Shown one piece after another: positions 8,957-18,337 of a stretch of 47,514 nt of DNA. Below the pieces are notes generated by a model that saw only the letters and a program-made list of their open reading frames with translations, made no database searches and was not told the origin of the DNA. The DNA is from Pseudomonas kitaguniensis (GTDB lineage Bacteria > Pseudomonadota > Gammaproteobacteria > Pseudomonadales > Pseudomonadaceae), in contig NZ_VUAZ01000142.1 of NCBI RefSeq assembly GCF_009296165.1, positions 1-47,514 of the forward strand. Direction: 5' to 3'. The translations under genes and the position numbers were made by a program. Within the stretch, counting starts at the first letter, position 1, and every line of letters starts with the position of its first letter.

Positions 8957-9201
8957 CGATAAGAAAAGCAGGATGGGGGGACTGCGGGAAGGCTCGCCAT
9001 TCTATCCGTGCCATGGCGCTTGGGAAGAGGGGCAAGCACTTATATTTTGCGTAGGCTAAGTCCGATTGTGACGGGTGAAATTACGCCCTATCAGCTTTAC
9101 GAATCATTACAGACAAGCGGACCCCGCCTGACTATGTTGCAGGTACCTGAGCAGGATGCAGCGGGCATCACAGCTCTCATAACAATAAAAGAGACGGACC
9201 C

Positions 9202-10547
9202 ATGCAGAACTCGACCCAAGCGGCGAATGCCTGGCGCATTCTGTTCCTGCTGTTCCTCGCCAACCTGTTCAATTTTTTCGACCGCACCATTCCTGCGATC
9301 ATCATCGAGCCAATCCGCATGGAGTGGCACCTGAGCGACTTCCAGCTCGGCATCATCGGCACCGCCTTCACGCTCGTCTACGCCATTGCCGGCTTGCCCC
9401 TCGGGCGCCTCGCCGATACCGGCTCGCGCAGCAAGTTGATGGGCTGGGGGCTGTTTGCCTGGAGCGGGTTAACCGCCGTCAACGGACTGGTCGGCAGTTT
9501 CTGGACCTTTTTGCTGGTGCGCATGGGTATCGGGATTGGCGAGGCGAGTTACGCACCGGCGGCCAACTCGCTGATCGGCGACCTGTTTCCCGCACACCGG
9601 CGCGCCGGGCGATGGGCATTTTCATGCTGGGGTTGCCGTTGGGCCTGTTGCTGGCGTTCTTCACCATTGGCTGGATGGTCAAGGCGTTCGACAGTTGGCG
9701 CGCCCCCTTCTTCATCGCCGCCGTGCCGGGGATGATCCTTGCGGTGTTCATGTTTTATATCAAGGAGCCCAAGCGCGGCGCGGCGGAAACCGTGCAAGTT
9801 TCACAGACACGTGTCGACCGCCCGATCCGCCGCGTACTGGCGGTGCCGACCTTCCTTTGGCTGGTACTCGCCGGTTTGTGTTTCAACTTCGCCACCTACG
9901 CCTGCAACTCGTTCCTGGTGCCGATGCTGCAGCGTTACTTTTTGATGCCATTGCAGGACGCGGCGGTTGCCACTGGGGTAATCGTCGGCTTGACCGGCCT
10001 GGTGGGCCTGACGCTGGGCGGCTGGGTTGCCGACAAAATCCATCAGCGGGTGGCCAATGGTCGGCTGTTGTTTGCGGCGTGCAGCCTGATCATCTCCACC
10101 GTGACTACCGCGTGGGCCTTGCATGCCGGGCGCATCGAGATTGGTGTGTTTGTCGCGCTGTTCAGTGTCGGCTGGCTGTTTGCCTATAACTTCTACACCT
10201 GCGTGTACACGGCGATTCAGGACGTGGTCGAGCCGCGCTTGCGGGCCACGGCAATGGCGCTGTTTTTTGCCGGGCTGTACTTGCTGGGCGGTGGCATGGG
10301 GCCAATTGTGGTGGGCGGCCTGTCGGATCACTTTGCCCACGCGGCGATGTATGCCGATGGGGCTGCGCAGATGACCGAAGCGTATAAGGCGGTGGGGCTG
10401 CACGACGCCATGTACCTGATTCCCGTGGCGCTGTTTTTGACCCTGCTGTTCCTGTTCCAGGCATCGCGGTGTTTCGTGCGCGATGCCAAGAGAATGAAGG
10501 ATGGGTTGGGAACGGTGCAGGTGCCGGGTTCTGCGGCGATTGCTTGA
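9202..10547 (+). pseudogene. Spinster-like MFS transporter, apparent 1-nt frameshift
   Basis: A 12-helix inner-membrane transporter of the major facilitator superfamily. The first part (9202 to about 9605) gives LANLFNFFDRTIPAIIIEPI, the MFS loop GRLADTGSRSKLMGWG and GIGEASYAPAANSLIGDLFP, features of the spinster-like subfamily. From about 9606 the other frame continues with RAMGIFMLGLPLGLLLAFF to a normal C-terminus at 10547. The sequence reads CGCGCCGGGCG where CGCGCCCGGGCG is expected, a loss of one C. Restored length is 448 residues. The substrate cannot be predicted. It has its own transcript, ending at the REP pair and terminator. The shift is probably a sequence error. Confidence 0.88.
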
Positions 10548-10560
10548 ATCCGGGTTGACC

Positions 10561-10636
10561 CCATCGGGAGCAAGCCCCCTCCCACAAATGACCCAGCCAG
10601 GTTCAGATGTGGGAGGGGGCTTGCTCCCGATGGGGC
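10561..10636. repeat. REP pair, GAGGGGGCTTGCTCCC type
   Basis: Two inverted copies of the CATCGGGAGCAAGCCCCCTC element (10561-10590 and 10608-10636) separated by about 18 nt. The unit lies directly after the MFS gene and before the shared terminator. The core differs from the pair at 133-219, so it belongs to a second REP group. Confidence 0.9.
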
Positions 10637-10666
10637 CATCAAAGACACCACACTTCCCAAGAGCAT

Positions 10667-10699
10667 AAAAAAGGCCCGCAGTACGCGGGCCTTGTTTTT
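10667..10699. terminator. Bidirectional intrinsic terminator between the MFS gene and rapA
   Basis: The stem AAGGCCCGC / GCGGGCCTT with a 5-nt loop lies at 10671-10693. It is followed by TGTTTTTA on the plus strand and by TTTTTTATG on the minus strand, so it can end both convergent transcripts. Confidence 0.9.
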
Positions 10700-10717
10700 A
10701 GCCGGGCAGGGCGGTGA

Positions 10718-13563
10718 TCAACCCGCCACCAGCACCCGAATTGCTTCCAGACGCAGCGCCGCCTTGTCGAGCATGGCCAGGCCTTGCTCGCGTTGCTGGC
10801 GCAGGGCAACCAGTTCGCTGTCGCGCACGGTCGGGTTGACCGCTTGCAGCGCGGTCAAGCGCGCCAGCTCTTCGTCGGTGTCTGCCGCCAGACGGCGCTT
10901 GGCCTCGGCCACACGCTCGGCATGGCGCGGGGCGATCTTCTCTTCGCCGGCATTGATGCGCGGCGTCAGTTGATCGCGCTGGGCCTGGATAAACTTGTTG
11001 GCGCTGGCGCGCGGCACGCTTTCGAGCTGATCGTTGAGGGTTTCAAACGACACACGGCCCGACAGGTCATTGCCATTCGTATCCAGCAGGCAGCGCAAGG
11101 CGGCTGGCGGCAGGTAACGGCCCAGTTGCAGCGAACGCGGTGCGACCACTTCGCTGACGTAAAGCAGTTCCAGCAACACAGTGCCCGGCTTGAGCGCCTT
11201 GTTTTTGATCAGCGCCACGGCGGTGTTGCCCATCGAACCGGACAGCACCAGGTCCATGCCGCCCTGCACCATCGGGTGTTCCCAGGTGATGAACTGCATG
11301 TCTTCGCGCGACAGCGCCTGGTTACGGTCGTAGGTGATGGTCACCCCTTCGTCGTCGCCCAGCGGGAAGCTGGCGTCGAGCATTTTTTCGCTCGGCTTGA
11401 GGATCAGCGCGTTTTCCGAATGGTCTTCGCTGTCGATGCCGAACGCGTCGAACAGGGTTTCCATGTAGATCGGCAGGGCGAATTGATCGTCTTGCTCAAG
11501 GATGTCTTCAACCAGTGCATCACCTTCGCCCGCGCCGCCGGAATTGAGTTCCAGCAGGCGGTCGCGGCCGGTGTGCAGCTCCTGTTCCAGGCGCTCGCGC
11601 TCGGCACGGGCCTCGTCGATCAGGGCTTGCCACTCGCCGTCGTCGGCATTTTCGAGCAGCGGCAGCAGGCGCGGGCCAAACGTGTGCTGCAAGGCGTTGC
11701 CGGTCGGGCAGGTGTTGAGGAACGCGTTCAGCGCTTCGTGATACCACTGGAACAGACGCTCTTGCGGGCTGGTTTCCAGGTAAGGCACGTGCAATTCGAT
11801 CACATGTTTCTGGCCGATCCGGTCCAGACGACCGATGCGCTGTTCCAGCAGGTCGGGGTGGGACGGCAGGTCGAACAGCACCAAATGGTGGGAGAACTGG
11901 AAGTTGCGGCCTTCACTGCCGATTTCCGAGCAGATCAGCACTTGGGCGCCAAATTCTTCATCGGCAAAGTACGCGGCGGCGCGGTCACGCTCAAGGATAT
12001 TCATACCCTCGTGGAACACCGTGGCCGGGATGCCCGAGCGCACGCGCAAGGCGTCTTCCAGGTCCATGGCGGTTTCGGCGTGGGCGCAGATCACCAGTAC
12101 TTTGGTGCGCTTGAGCATTTTAAGCTGGTCGATCAGCCACTCAACCCGTGGGTCGAAGCGCCACCAGCGGTTTTCTTCGTCGACGTCCGGCTGCGCCTGA
12201 AAGCTGACTTCCGGGTACAGCTCGGCGTGTTCACCCAGCGGCAATTCGAGGTATTCGTCCGGGTTCGGCAGCGGATAGGCGTGCAGCTTGCGCTCCGGGA
12301 AGCCTTGCACGGCGGCGCGGGTGTTGCGAAACAGCACGCGGCCGTGCCGTGGCGGTCGAGCAGCTCACGCACCAGGCGCGCGCTGGCTTCGGTGTCGCCA
12401 TCGTTGACGGCGGTGAGCAATGCTTCACCCTCATCACCCAGGAAACCCTGGATGGTTTTGTGTGCGGTCGGTGACAGGCGGCCCTTGTCCAGCAGCTCCT
12501 GCACGGCTTCGGCCACCGGGCGATAATTTTCGCTTTCGGCGCGGAAGGCTTTTACGTCATGGAAGCGGTTCGGGTCGAGCAGGCGCAGGCGCGCGAAGTG
12601 GCTGTCCTGGCCGAGTTGTTCCGGGGTGGCGGTCAGCAGCAGCACGCCCGGGATGACTTCGGCGAGTTGTTCGACCAGCGAATATTCCGCGCTGGCTTTT
12701 TCTTCGTGCCACACCAAATGGTGGGCTTCATCGACCACCAGCAAGTCCCAACCGGCGGCAAACAGCGCGTCCTGGGCTTTTTCGTCGTCGACCAGCCACT
12801 CCAGCGCCACCAGGGCGAGCTGGGTGTCTTCGAACGGGTTGGTGGCATCGCTTTCGATAAAACGTTCTTCGTCGAACAGCGCCACTTGCAGGTTGAAGCG
12901 GCGGCGCATCTCAACCAGCCACTGGTGCTGCAGGTTTTCCGGCACCAGTATCAGCACGCGGTTGGCGCGGCCCGAGAGCAACTGGCGATGGATCACCAAG
13001 CCGGCTTCAATGGTCTTGCCCAGGCCCACTTCGTCAGCCAGCAACACCCGCGGTGCGATACGGTCAGCGACTTCGCGGGCGATGTGCAATTGGTGCGCAA
13101 TCGGTTGTGCACGCACGCCACCCAAGCCCCACAGCGCGGACTGCAACTGGCGGCTGGTATGTTCCAGTGTGTGGTAACGCAGCGAGAACCAGGCCAGCGG
13201 GTCGATTTGCCCGGCGAACAGGCGGTCGCTGGCCAAGCGGAACTGGATGAAGTTGGAGAGTTGGGTTTCCGGCAGCGTGACCTGCTCGTTCTGCCCATTG
13301 AGGCCGTGGTAAACCAGCAAGCCGTCGACGTCGTCGACTTCCTGTACGGTCATTTTCCAGCCTTCGAAATGGGTGATGCTGTCACCCGGCGAAAACCTCA
13401 CGCGAGTGAGGGGCGCATTCCGTAGCGCATACTGGCGAGTGTCGCCAGTGGCCGGATAGAGCACGGTCAACAAGCGGCCGTCCTGTGCCAGAACGGTGCC
13501 TAACCCCAGCTCTGCTTCGCTGTCACTAATCCAGCGTTGCCCCGGTTGATACTGCTGCGCCAT
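10718..13563 (-). pseudogene. rapA: RNA polymerase-associated ATPase RapA (HepA), apparent 1-nt frameshift
   Basis: RapA is a Swi2/Snf2-type ATPase that binds RNA polymerase and promotes its recycling. The N-terminal part (from ATG 13563) has tandem Tudor-like domains (QRWISDSEAELGLG...), Walker A LADEVGLGKTIEAGL and the DEAH box VVDEAHHLVW. The C-terminal helicase lobe, with LICSEIGSEGRNFQF and QRIGRLDRIGQKH, is in another frame. The switch lies near 12344: the coding strand reads GGCACGGCCGCG where GGCACCGGCCGCG (GTGRVLFRN) is expected, a loss of one C. Restored length is 948 residues, the normal size. No slippery signal for programmed frameshifting is seen, so a sequence error is the likeliest reading. 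Confidence 0.93.
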
Positions 13564-13782
13564 GCTGCCTGACTCCCGCCGTGAAAAAGCCGACTATCTT
13601 AACGGAACAAGACCCGTAGCCAAAGGACTCTGACAAAAACTACCCTGTTTGTACGGCAGTTCGTAAGCTGGATCGACGGGTGGCGGGCACTGACGAGTGT
13701 CGACTCGGTCACAGCTTGGCGACTCTGTGCTCAAGTCGCCCAGTTAACCGCCGACAGCCTGTTGATCAGGAGAGTAATTATT

Positions 13783-14124
13783 ATGCTGCCACCCATGCTG
13801 CCCGTCAGTGTTGTACCGGTCACGTCGCAACTTGACCCGGTGCGCCAGAAGCCGGATATCCCGCCCGTGGTGCCAGTACAACCAGGCTCCAACGAAAGTA
13901 CCATCGACTTGAAAAATGGCGACGCCGAGCAGTCGACGTATCTTCTTCGCGAAGAACAACGCCGCCAGCAAGAACAGCAGAAACGCCGTCGCGAAGCCGA
14001 AGAAGATCCCGAGCAGCACTTGGCGATTCCCGGCGATGTGCTAAACGCCGATAACACCGTGCCGGTGGTGCCGCTGATCGAAGATGCGCCGCGCCAGGGC
14101 TTGTGGGTGGACGTCGAGGTTTAA
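13783..14124 (+). CDS. Conserved hypothetical protein with charged coiled-coil segment
   Basis: I do not recognise a function. The 113-residue product starts MLPPMLPVSVVPV, is rich in Pro and Val at both ends, and has a strongly charged helical centre (YLLREEQRRQQEQQKRRREA). No signal peptide or membrane segment is evident. The ATG at 13783 is chosen because AGGAG lies about 10 nt upstream; an in-frame start at 13762 has no such support. It lies divergently behind rapA and ahead of the two small genes that follow. Confidence 0.75.
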   Translation: MLPPMLPVSVVPVTSQLDPVRQKPDIPPVVPVQPGSNESTIDLKNGDAEQSTYLLREEQRRQQEQQKRRREAEEDPEQHLAIPGDVLNADNTVPVVPLIEDAPRQGLWVDVEV

Positions 14125-14229
14125 CCGCTCTGAGGCGCCTCTACGGTCGAGGATTTTTACCCGCGCATTTGCCGTTGGGCGGGGCAGGCCGCATTATTGA
14201 GTTATTCCCGCCACAAACTAAGCCAAGCC

Positions 14230-14391
14230 ATGAGTGATGACGACAAGCTGATCGACCTGAATGCCGAACGTGCCAAACGTGTGCATGACCTGAATGACAA
14301 GCGCCTGAACGAGGTGCGCCAAGCGTTTGAGCATGCGATGCCGCTTGGCAGCGTTAAGAAAAAGTCGAAGAAAAAGCCGAAAAAGCGTTGA
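14230..14391 (+). CDS. Small basic-tailed conserved hypothetical protein
   Basis: A 53-residue protein, MSDDDKLIDLNAERAKR..., predicted to be helical, with an acidic N-terminus and a strongly basic lysine-rich C-terminus (VKKKSKKKPKKR). No function is known to me. The ATG at 14230 is preferred over a TTG at 14197 that would add 11 unlike residues. The Shine-Dalgarno match is weak. The basic tail could contact nucleic acid, but that is speculation. Confidence 0.65.
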   Translation: MSDDDKLIDLNAERAKRVHDLNDKRLNEVRQAFEHAMPLGSVKKKSKKKPKKR

Positions 14392-14455
14392 AACAACCTG
14401 CATCTGTTGATGCAGGTCAGTTATCGCCCTTCTTTACGCCCCGTTGCGGGCGACA

Positions 14456-14497
14456 TTGATCCCCGTCAATTTTTCAATCTGCGTTCTCCATTAACTT
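14456..14497 (+). promoter_or_regulatory. ANR/FNR box and -10 element upstream of the ccoM-like gene
   Basis: TTGATCCCCGTCAA (14456-14469) matches the ANR/FNR consensus TTGAT-N4-ATCAA at 9 of 10 positions. It is followed by a TAACTT -10-like hexamer at 14492-14497. A start site near 14504 would place the box at about -41.5, the classic class II activation position. The 38-residue membrane peptide starts at 14535 behind an AGGAGG sequence. Confidence 0.75.
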
Positions 14498-14534
14498 AGC
14501 CCTATCGCAACAGGGCACGAGCAGGAGGCCGGTC

Positions 14535-14651
14535 ATGTTCTTCGATAACGTGGTATTTGCCGGGGTACTGACTGTCAGCCTCATGCTGATGTTTTTTGTA
14601 GGGTTTGGAGTTTTTATCTGGAAGGACGCTAACAAGCGCAAACAACCGTAA
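14535..14651 (+). CDS. ccoM: CcoM-like 38-residue membrane peptide (cbb3 oxidase small subunit)
   Basis: The product starts MFFDNVVFAGVLTV, has a single membrane helix (about residues 6-28) and ends in a positive tail WKDANKRKQP. This pattern resembles CcoM, the small subunit described for the Pseudomonas stutzeri cbb3 cytochrome oxidase, which helps assembly or stability of that high-oxygen-affinity enzyme. A very good AGGAGG Shine-Dalgarno sequence lies about 7 nt upstream. The ANR box just upstream fits low-oxygen induction, as for cbb3 oxidase genes, and a clean terminator follows. The name rests on remembered similarity and context, not on a search; it is too short for ordinary ORF cut-offs. 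Confidence 0.75.
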   Translation: MFFDNVVFAGVLTVSLMLMFFVGFGVFIWKDANKRKQP

Positions 14652-14683
14652 GTCTTTCTGGTATGTGAGCACGCAAGGCATTT

Positions 14684-14712
14684 TGGGCAACTTCGGTTGC
14701 CCTTTTTTTTGC
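14684..14712 (+). terminator. Intrinsic terminator after the ccoM-like gene
   Basis: The hairpin GGGCAAC-TTCG-GTTGCCC has a stable UUCG tetraloop and is followed by nine T residues: a textbook rho-independent terminator. Confidence 0.93.
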
Positions 14713-14754
14713 CTGTTTTTTAGTCGGGTATGGCCAGGCGCTTAACTGACAGGC

Positions 14755-14798
14755 AAAAAAAAGGCGCGATCCTCATTGAGGTCGCACCTTGTTTTTCA
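14755..14798 (-). terminator. Intrinsic terminator after pitA
   Basis: On the minus strand, an imperfect stem (AAGGTGCGACCTCA / TGAGGATCGCGCCTT) is followed by a long T run. It lies about 20 nt beyond the pitA stop codon. Confidence 0.85.
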
Positions 14799-14809
14799 GC
14801 CGTAGTCTG

Positions 14810-16285
14810 TCAACTGCCCAATGCCTTGGACGCCAGCCAGAACAACCCGGCCGACAGGCCAACGGTTGCCGGCAGGGTCAACACCCACGCCATCAGAATT
14901 GTCTTCACGGTGCCACCTTGCAGCCCGCTCTTGTTGGCCACCATGGTCCCGGCAACACCCGACGACAGCACGTGCGTCGTGGACACCGGCAGGCTGAAGA
15001 TGTTGGCCAGGCCAATCATGCTTGCGGTCGTGATCTGCGCCGACATGCCCTGCGCATAGGTCATGCCCTGCTTGCCGATCTTCTCGCCAATGGTCAGTAC
15101 CACACGCTTCCAGCCGACCATGGTGCCCAGGCCCAAGGCCAGTGCAACGGCAAGGATCACCCAGAACGGTGCGTATTCAGTGGTGGCGGTCAGGTCTTTA
15201 CGCAGCTTGTCGAGGTCAGCCTTGTCACGCGCATCCAGGCCCGGCAGCTTGCTGACTTTTTTCGCGGTGTCGTCCAGGCAGAGCAGGTAACGACGCACTT
15301 CGATGCGCTGATCCGACGTCAGGGAATGGTAGTCGGAGACGCCTTTCAACGTGTCGACCAGTGCATTGATGGTCGGCTCGGTCTGCTGCGGATTGCAGCG
15401 GAACTTGCCCGGCAAGTCGTCTTTCACGCTTTTGCCCAGCGCCAGAAACTCGCCGAGGCTTGCGTTGTTACGCTCATAGAACTGACTCAAGTGCACGGTA
15501 GCGTCGCGGGTACGTTCGATCTGGTAGGTGGTGGTGCCCAGGTCGAGTACGAACTGCGCGGGCACAATACCGATCAGCACCAGCATGATCAGGCCGATGC
15601 CTTTTTGACCATCGTTGGAGCCGTGCACGAAGCTGACCGCCATCGCCGAAATCACCAGTACCAAGCGGTTCCAGAACGGCGGGTGCTTCTTGTCGTCAAG
15701 CTTGCGGCGCTGGTCCGGCGTCTTGTGCATCTTCGACAGCGGTCGCCACCATTTCAGGGCGAGCAGCACCAGGGCCGCGACCAGGAAACCGGCCATCGGC
15801 GAGAACACCAGGGACGCACCGATATCGACGGCTTTCTGCCAGTTAACACCGTCAGCCAGCGGAATGTCGTTGATCAGGGCATTCGCCAGGCCAACACCGA
15901 GGATCGAGCCGATCAGCGTGTGAGAACTGGAGGCCGGAATACCGAAGTACCAGGTGCCCAGGTTCCAGGTGATCGCCGCTGCCAATAATGAGAAGACCAT
16001 AGCCAAACCATGGCCGGTGTTCACATTGATCAGCAACTCAACCGGCAGCAAATGCACGATGGCGTAGGCGACACCGACACCACCGAGCAACACGCCGAGG
16101 AAGTTGAATACCCCGGAGAAGAACACGGCCAGGTGCGGCGGCATGGCTTTGGTATAGATGACTGTGGCCACCGCGTTAGCGGTGTCATGAAAGCCATTGA
16201 TGAACTCGAAGGCGAGGACAAAGGCCAGGGCGAGCAACAGGCTCACTAGAACCCACGCATCCAGTCCGCTGAATAAATCGATCAT
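14810..16285 (-). CDS. pitA: Low-affinity inorganic phosphate transporter PitA
   Basis: A 491-residue inner-membrane phosphate:H+ symporter (PiT family, moving metal-phosphate complexes). Both PiT signature repeats are visible: FEFINGFHDTANAVATVIYT near the N-terminus and FVHGSNDGQKGIGLIMLVL in the second half. There are about ten hydrophobic helices and a large soluble central loop (about residues 220-340). Length matches bacterial PitA. It is monocistronic, with its own terminator downstream. The function call is strong for the family; direct regulation by phosphate (a Pho box) is not evident upstream. Confidence 0.93.
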   Translation of the reverse strand: MIDLFSGLDAWVLVSLLLALAFVLAFEFINGFHDTANAVATVIYTKAMPPHLAVFFSGVFNFLGVLLGGVGVAYAIVHLLPVELLINVNTGHGLAMVFSLLAAAITWNLGTWYFGIPASSSHTLIGSILGVGLANALINDIPLADGVNWQKAVDIGASLVFSPMAGFLVAALVLLALKWWRPLSKMHKTPDQRRKLDDKKHPPFWNRLVLVISAMAVSFVHGSNDGQKGIGLIMLVLIGIVPAQFVLDLGTTTYQIERTRDATVHLSQFYERNNASLGEFLALGKSVKDDLPGKFRCNPQQTEPTINALVDTLKGVSDYHSLTSDQRIEVRRYLLCLDDTAKKVSKLPGLDARDKADLDKLRKDLTATTEYAPFWVILAVALALGLGTMVGWKRVVLTIGEKIGKQGMTYAQGMSAQITTASMIGLANIFSLPVSTTHVLSSGVAGTMVANKSGLQGGTVKTILMAWVLTLPATVGLSAGLFWLASKALGS

Positions 16286-16601
16286 GAAGGTTTTCTGACC
16301 CGGTCGTAAGGGGGCGCGATTATGCCAGAAAACCTCGGTAATCGATGCACTAGCTGCTCATCGGTAACAATCTTCACTGAAAAAAACGTGACAAAAGGGC
16401 CGCATCCCAACGTTTTCGGGGGGTTGGCAAGTCTTTGATTTATAAAGCACAGCGCCAGAAAGGCGAGGTTTTATGACGCAATTGTGACGTTTGAAACATT
16501 TGTACGAAATTTCGCTTGGGGCGGTAGGGTGTTTAGAGAACCCTGCTGGCAACGCGCCAGCAGTGGTTGCAAAACCGCATGCCGAACCCGCGTGTTGAGG
16601 A
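16286..16601. other. Intergenic region upstream of pitA
   Basis: This 316-nt stretch is moderately AT-rich near pitA and holds its promoter region. I find no convincing Pho box. The only secondary structure I can point to is the hairpin at 16543-16563, listed separately. No small coding sequence with a ribosome-binding site was found. Confidence 0.4.
16543..16563 (-). terminator. Hairpin after the 64-residue gene, possible terminator
   Basis: A perfect 8-bp stem CTGCTGGC / GCCAGCAG with a 5-nt loop lies about 40 nt beyond the stop codon at 16602. It is followed on the minus strand only by GGTTCTCT, so the T run is poor and termination may be weak. Confidence 0.4.
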
Positions 16602-16796
16602 TTAGTCGGTCTTGAGTTCCTGCTCGATTTTTTGGATTTCCTGGGCAAAGGCCTGGTCGAGCAAGCTGGCTCGCTTGCGCCAAGGCTTGCGCTCGGGCTC
16701 TGGCTGAGCGGCGTAGGTGGTGACTTCCCCGCCGTAAACGTCCTTGTAACGTTGCTCCTGGCGCTCAAGTTCCGCGCGCAGTTCGTCTTTCGTCAC
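16602..16796 (-). CDS. Conserved hypothetical 64-residue protein
   Basis: A short hydrophilic, helix-rich protein starting at a GTG codon (16796): MTKDELRAELERQEQRYKD..., ending IQKIEQELKTD. AGGTAA lies a few nt upstream. There is no membrane segment or signal peptide. Small proteins of this kind are common in Pseudomonas genomes, but I know no function. Its reading frame is better supported than the overlapping 16358-16768 frame because of its regular helical heptads and start site. Confidence 0.65.
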   Translation of the reverse strand: MTKDELRAELERQEQRYKDVYGGEVTTYAAQPEPERKPWRKRASLLDQAFAQEIQKIEQELKTD

Positions 16797-17347
16797 AGTA
16801 TTACCTAATTCAGTTGAGTGTATTTGATGTGCAGCGTCATGCCTGAAAGTCGCCCTCGGGGCATTTCAAGTTGAACGCTGTAGCCGTTCAAGTTTGGAAG
16901 CAGGGCCAAAAGGTCATGTCGTTTAATCGAATGCTTGTGACTGACATGCCGGCCGTTTGCACGTCTGGCGAGCTCCACTCCCGATAATCATACCGGGCTG
17001 ACCTCTGCACACGCTGCATTATAGCGGCGCATTTGAATAACACTATCATGATTAACTTAAAAAACGTCAATCTCGCGTGAGGGTTTTGTTACATACAGAA
17101 GCAAGTAGTTACGCAGAGCGCTGGCACAAGTTCCGTCGACTTTCTAAATGTGCGCGTGAGTGCATAAAGTTTATAGCGCCATCAGGCAATTCTAAAACTT
17201 GGCTGTGGGCGGTAAATTGCGATAATCGACTGATCGTCCGATAATCGCCCAATGTCGCAGGCCCGCGCCTTGTACATCCCGACCTGCGCGGCTTGTAATA
17301 GCGGCCAACCCTCCCGGCGGTTGAAAACAAGAGAAAGGAACCCCTGA
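16797..17347. other. Intergenic region upstream of pcaR
   Basis: A 551-nt gene-free stretch. Its right part holds the tandem PcaR-like sites at 17219-17250 and the pcaR leader. The left part (16800-17200) is more AT-rich and shows no open frame with a plausible start, no REP core and no RNA I recognise. Confidence 0.5.
17219..17250. promoter_or_regulatory. Tandem PcaR-like operators upstream of pcaR
   Basis: Two copies of the CGATAATCG core occur here, in GCGATAATCGAC (17219-17230) and GTCCGATAATCGCCC (17236-17250). The second resembles the PcaR site GTTCGATAATCGCAC that I recall from P. putida. About 100 nt separate them from the pcaR start, consistent with autoregulation. Confidence 0.65.
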
Positions 17348-18190
17348 ATGAACGATCAATTGCGCAACTCCTTCGCGTCAGTAGCGCCGCCGATCGTGGC
17401 GTCACCGGCCAAGCGCATCCAGGCGTTTACCGGTGACCCGGACTTCATGACTTCTCTGGCGCGTGGCCTGGCCGTGGTGCAGGCGTTCCAGGAACGCAAG
17501 CGGCACCTGACCATCGCGCAGATCAGCCACCGCACCGAAATCCCCCGCGCCGCCGTACGACGTTGCCTGCATACCTTGATCAAACTCGGCTACGCAACCA
17601 CCGACGGGCGCACCTATTCGTTGTTGCCCAAGGTGCTGACGCTGGGGCACGCCTATTTATCGTCCACGCCATTGGCCGTATCGGCCCAGCCGTATCTGGA
17701 CCGCATGAGTGAGCAACTGCACGAAGCCTGCAACATGGCGACCCTGGAGGGCGATGACATCTTGTATATCGCCCGTTCAGCCACCACCCAGCGCCTGATT
17801 TCGGTGGACTTGTCGGTAGGCGGGCGGTTGCCGGCGTATTGCACGTCCATGGGCCGTATCCTGCTGGCGGCGCTGGATGACGCCTCGCTGCAGGACTACC
17901 TTGACCACGCTGACCTGCCGACCAAGACCAGCCGCACGTTGACCACGCCCCAAGCGCTGTTCGAGTGCCTGCAACAAGTGCGTCAGCAGGGCTGGTGCGT
18001 GGTCGATCAGGAACTCGAACAAGGCCTGCGTTCCATCGCGGTGCCGGTGTACGACGCCTCCGGCCAAGTGCTCGCCGCGCTCAACGTCAGCACTCACGCC
18101 GCCAGGGTCAGCCGCAGCGAATTGGAGCAACGTTTCCTGCCGAGCATGCTCAGTGCCAGTCGCGAGCTGAGTGCGCAACTGTTTGCCTAA
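17348..18190 (+). CDS. pcaR: IclR-family regulator PcaR of the beta-ketoadipate pathway
   Basis: A 280-residue transcription factor that senses beta-ketoadipate and activates pca genes in pseudomonads. The N-terminal winged helix (about residues 33-95) contains TIAQISHRTEIPRAAVRRCLHTL. The IclR effector domain follows with DDILYIARS, LPAYCTSMGRILLAAL, VVDQELEQGLRSIAVPVYD and AALNVSTHAARVS. The start ATG has AGAAAGGA about 8 nt upstream. It heads the pca cluster in the same orientation and has matching operator sites upstream of itself and of pcaI. Confidence 0.93.
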   Translation: MNDQLRNSFASVAPPIVASPAKRIQAFTGDPDFMTSLARGLAVVQAFQERKRHLTIAQISHRTEIPRAAVRRCLHTLIKLGYATTDGRTYSLLPKVLTLGHAYLSSTPLAVSAQPYLDRMSEQLHEACNMATLEGDDILYIARSATTQRLISVDLSVGGRLPAYCTSMGRILLAALDDASLQDYLDHADLPTKTSRTLTTPQALFECLQQVRQQGWCVVDQELEQGLRSIAVPVYDASGQVLAALNVSTHAARVSRSELEQRFLPSMLSASRELSAQLFA

Positions 18191-18337
18191 GCTGTTCGGT
18201 GACCGCACAGATCCACGCGTGATCAATTGACGATGTTCCGCCTGGCTTATTAAGGTGCGGCAGCGCTATCAGCGTTGCCCCAATAATAATGACGACTTCA
18301 AGTCGTTGGCCCGCCCATCGGTGTGGAAATAACAATA

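Noticed and set aside
12133..12345. Programmed ribosomal frameshift in rapA
   Set aside because: There is no slippery heptamer or Shine-Dalgarno-like stimulator at the switch, and the same type of one-base G/C loss occurs in unrelated genes nearby.
13783..14124. The name aspartate-semialdehyde dehydrogenase sometimes attached to such small Pseudomonas proteins
   Set aside because: The protein has 113 residues, lacks the active-site cysteine motif and nucleotide fold, and cannot be that enzyme of about 370 residues.
16888..17070. A 60-residue minus-strand frame in the gap before pcaR
   Set aside because: No ribosome-binding site, atypical codon use and no recognisable features.
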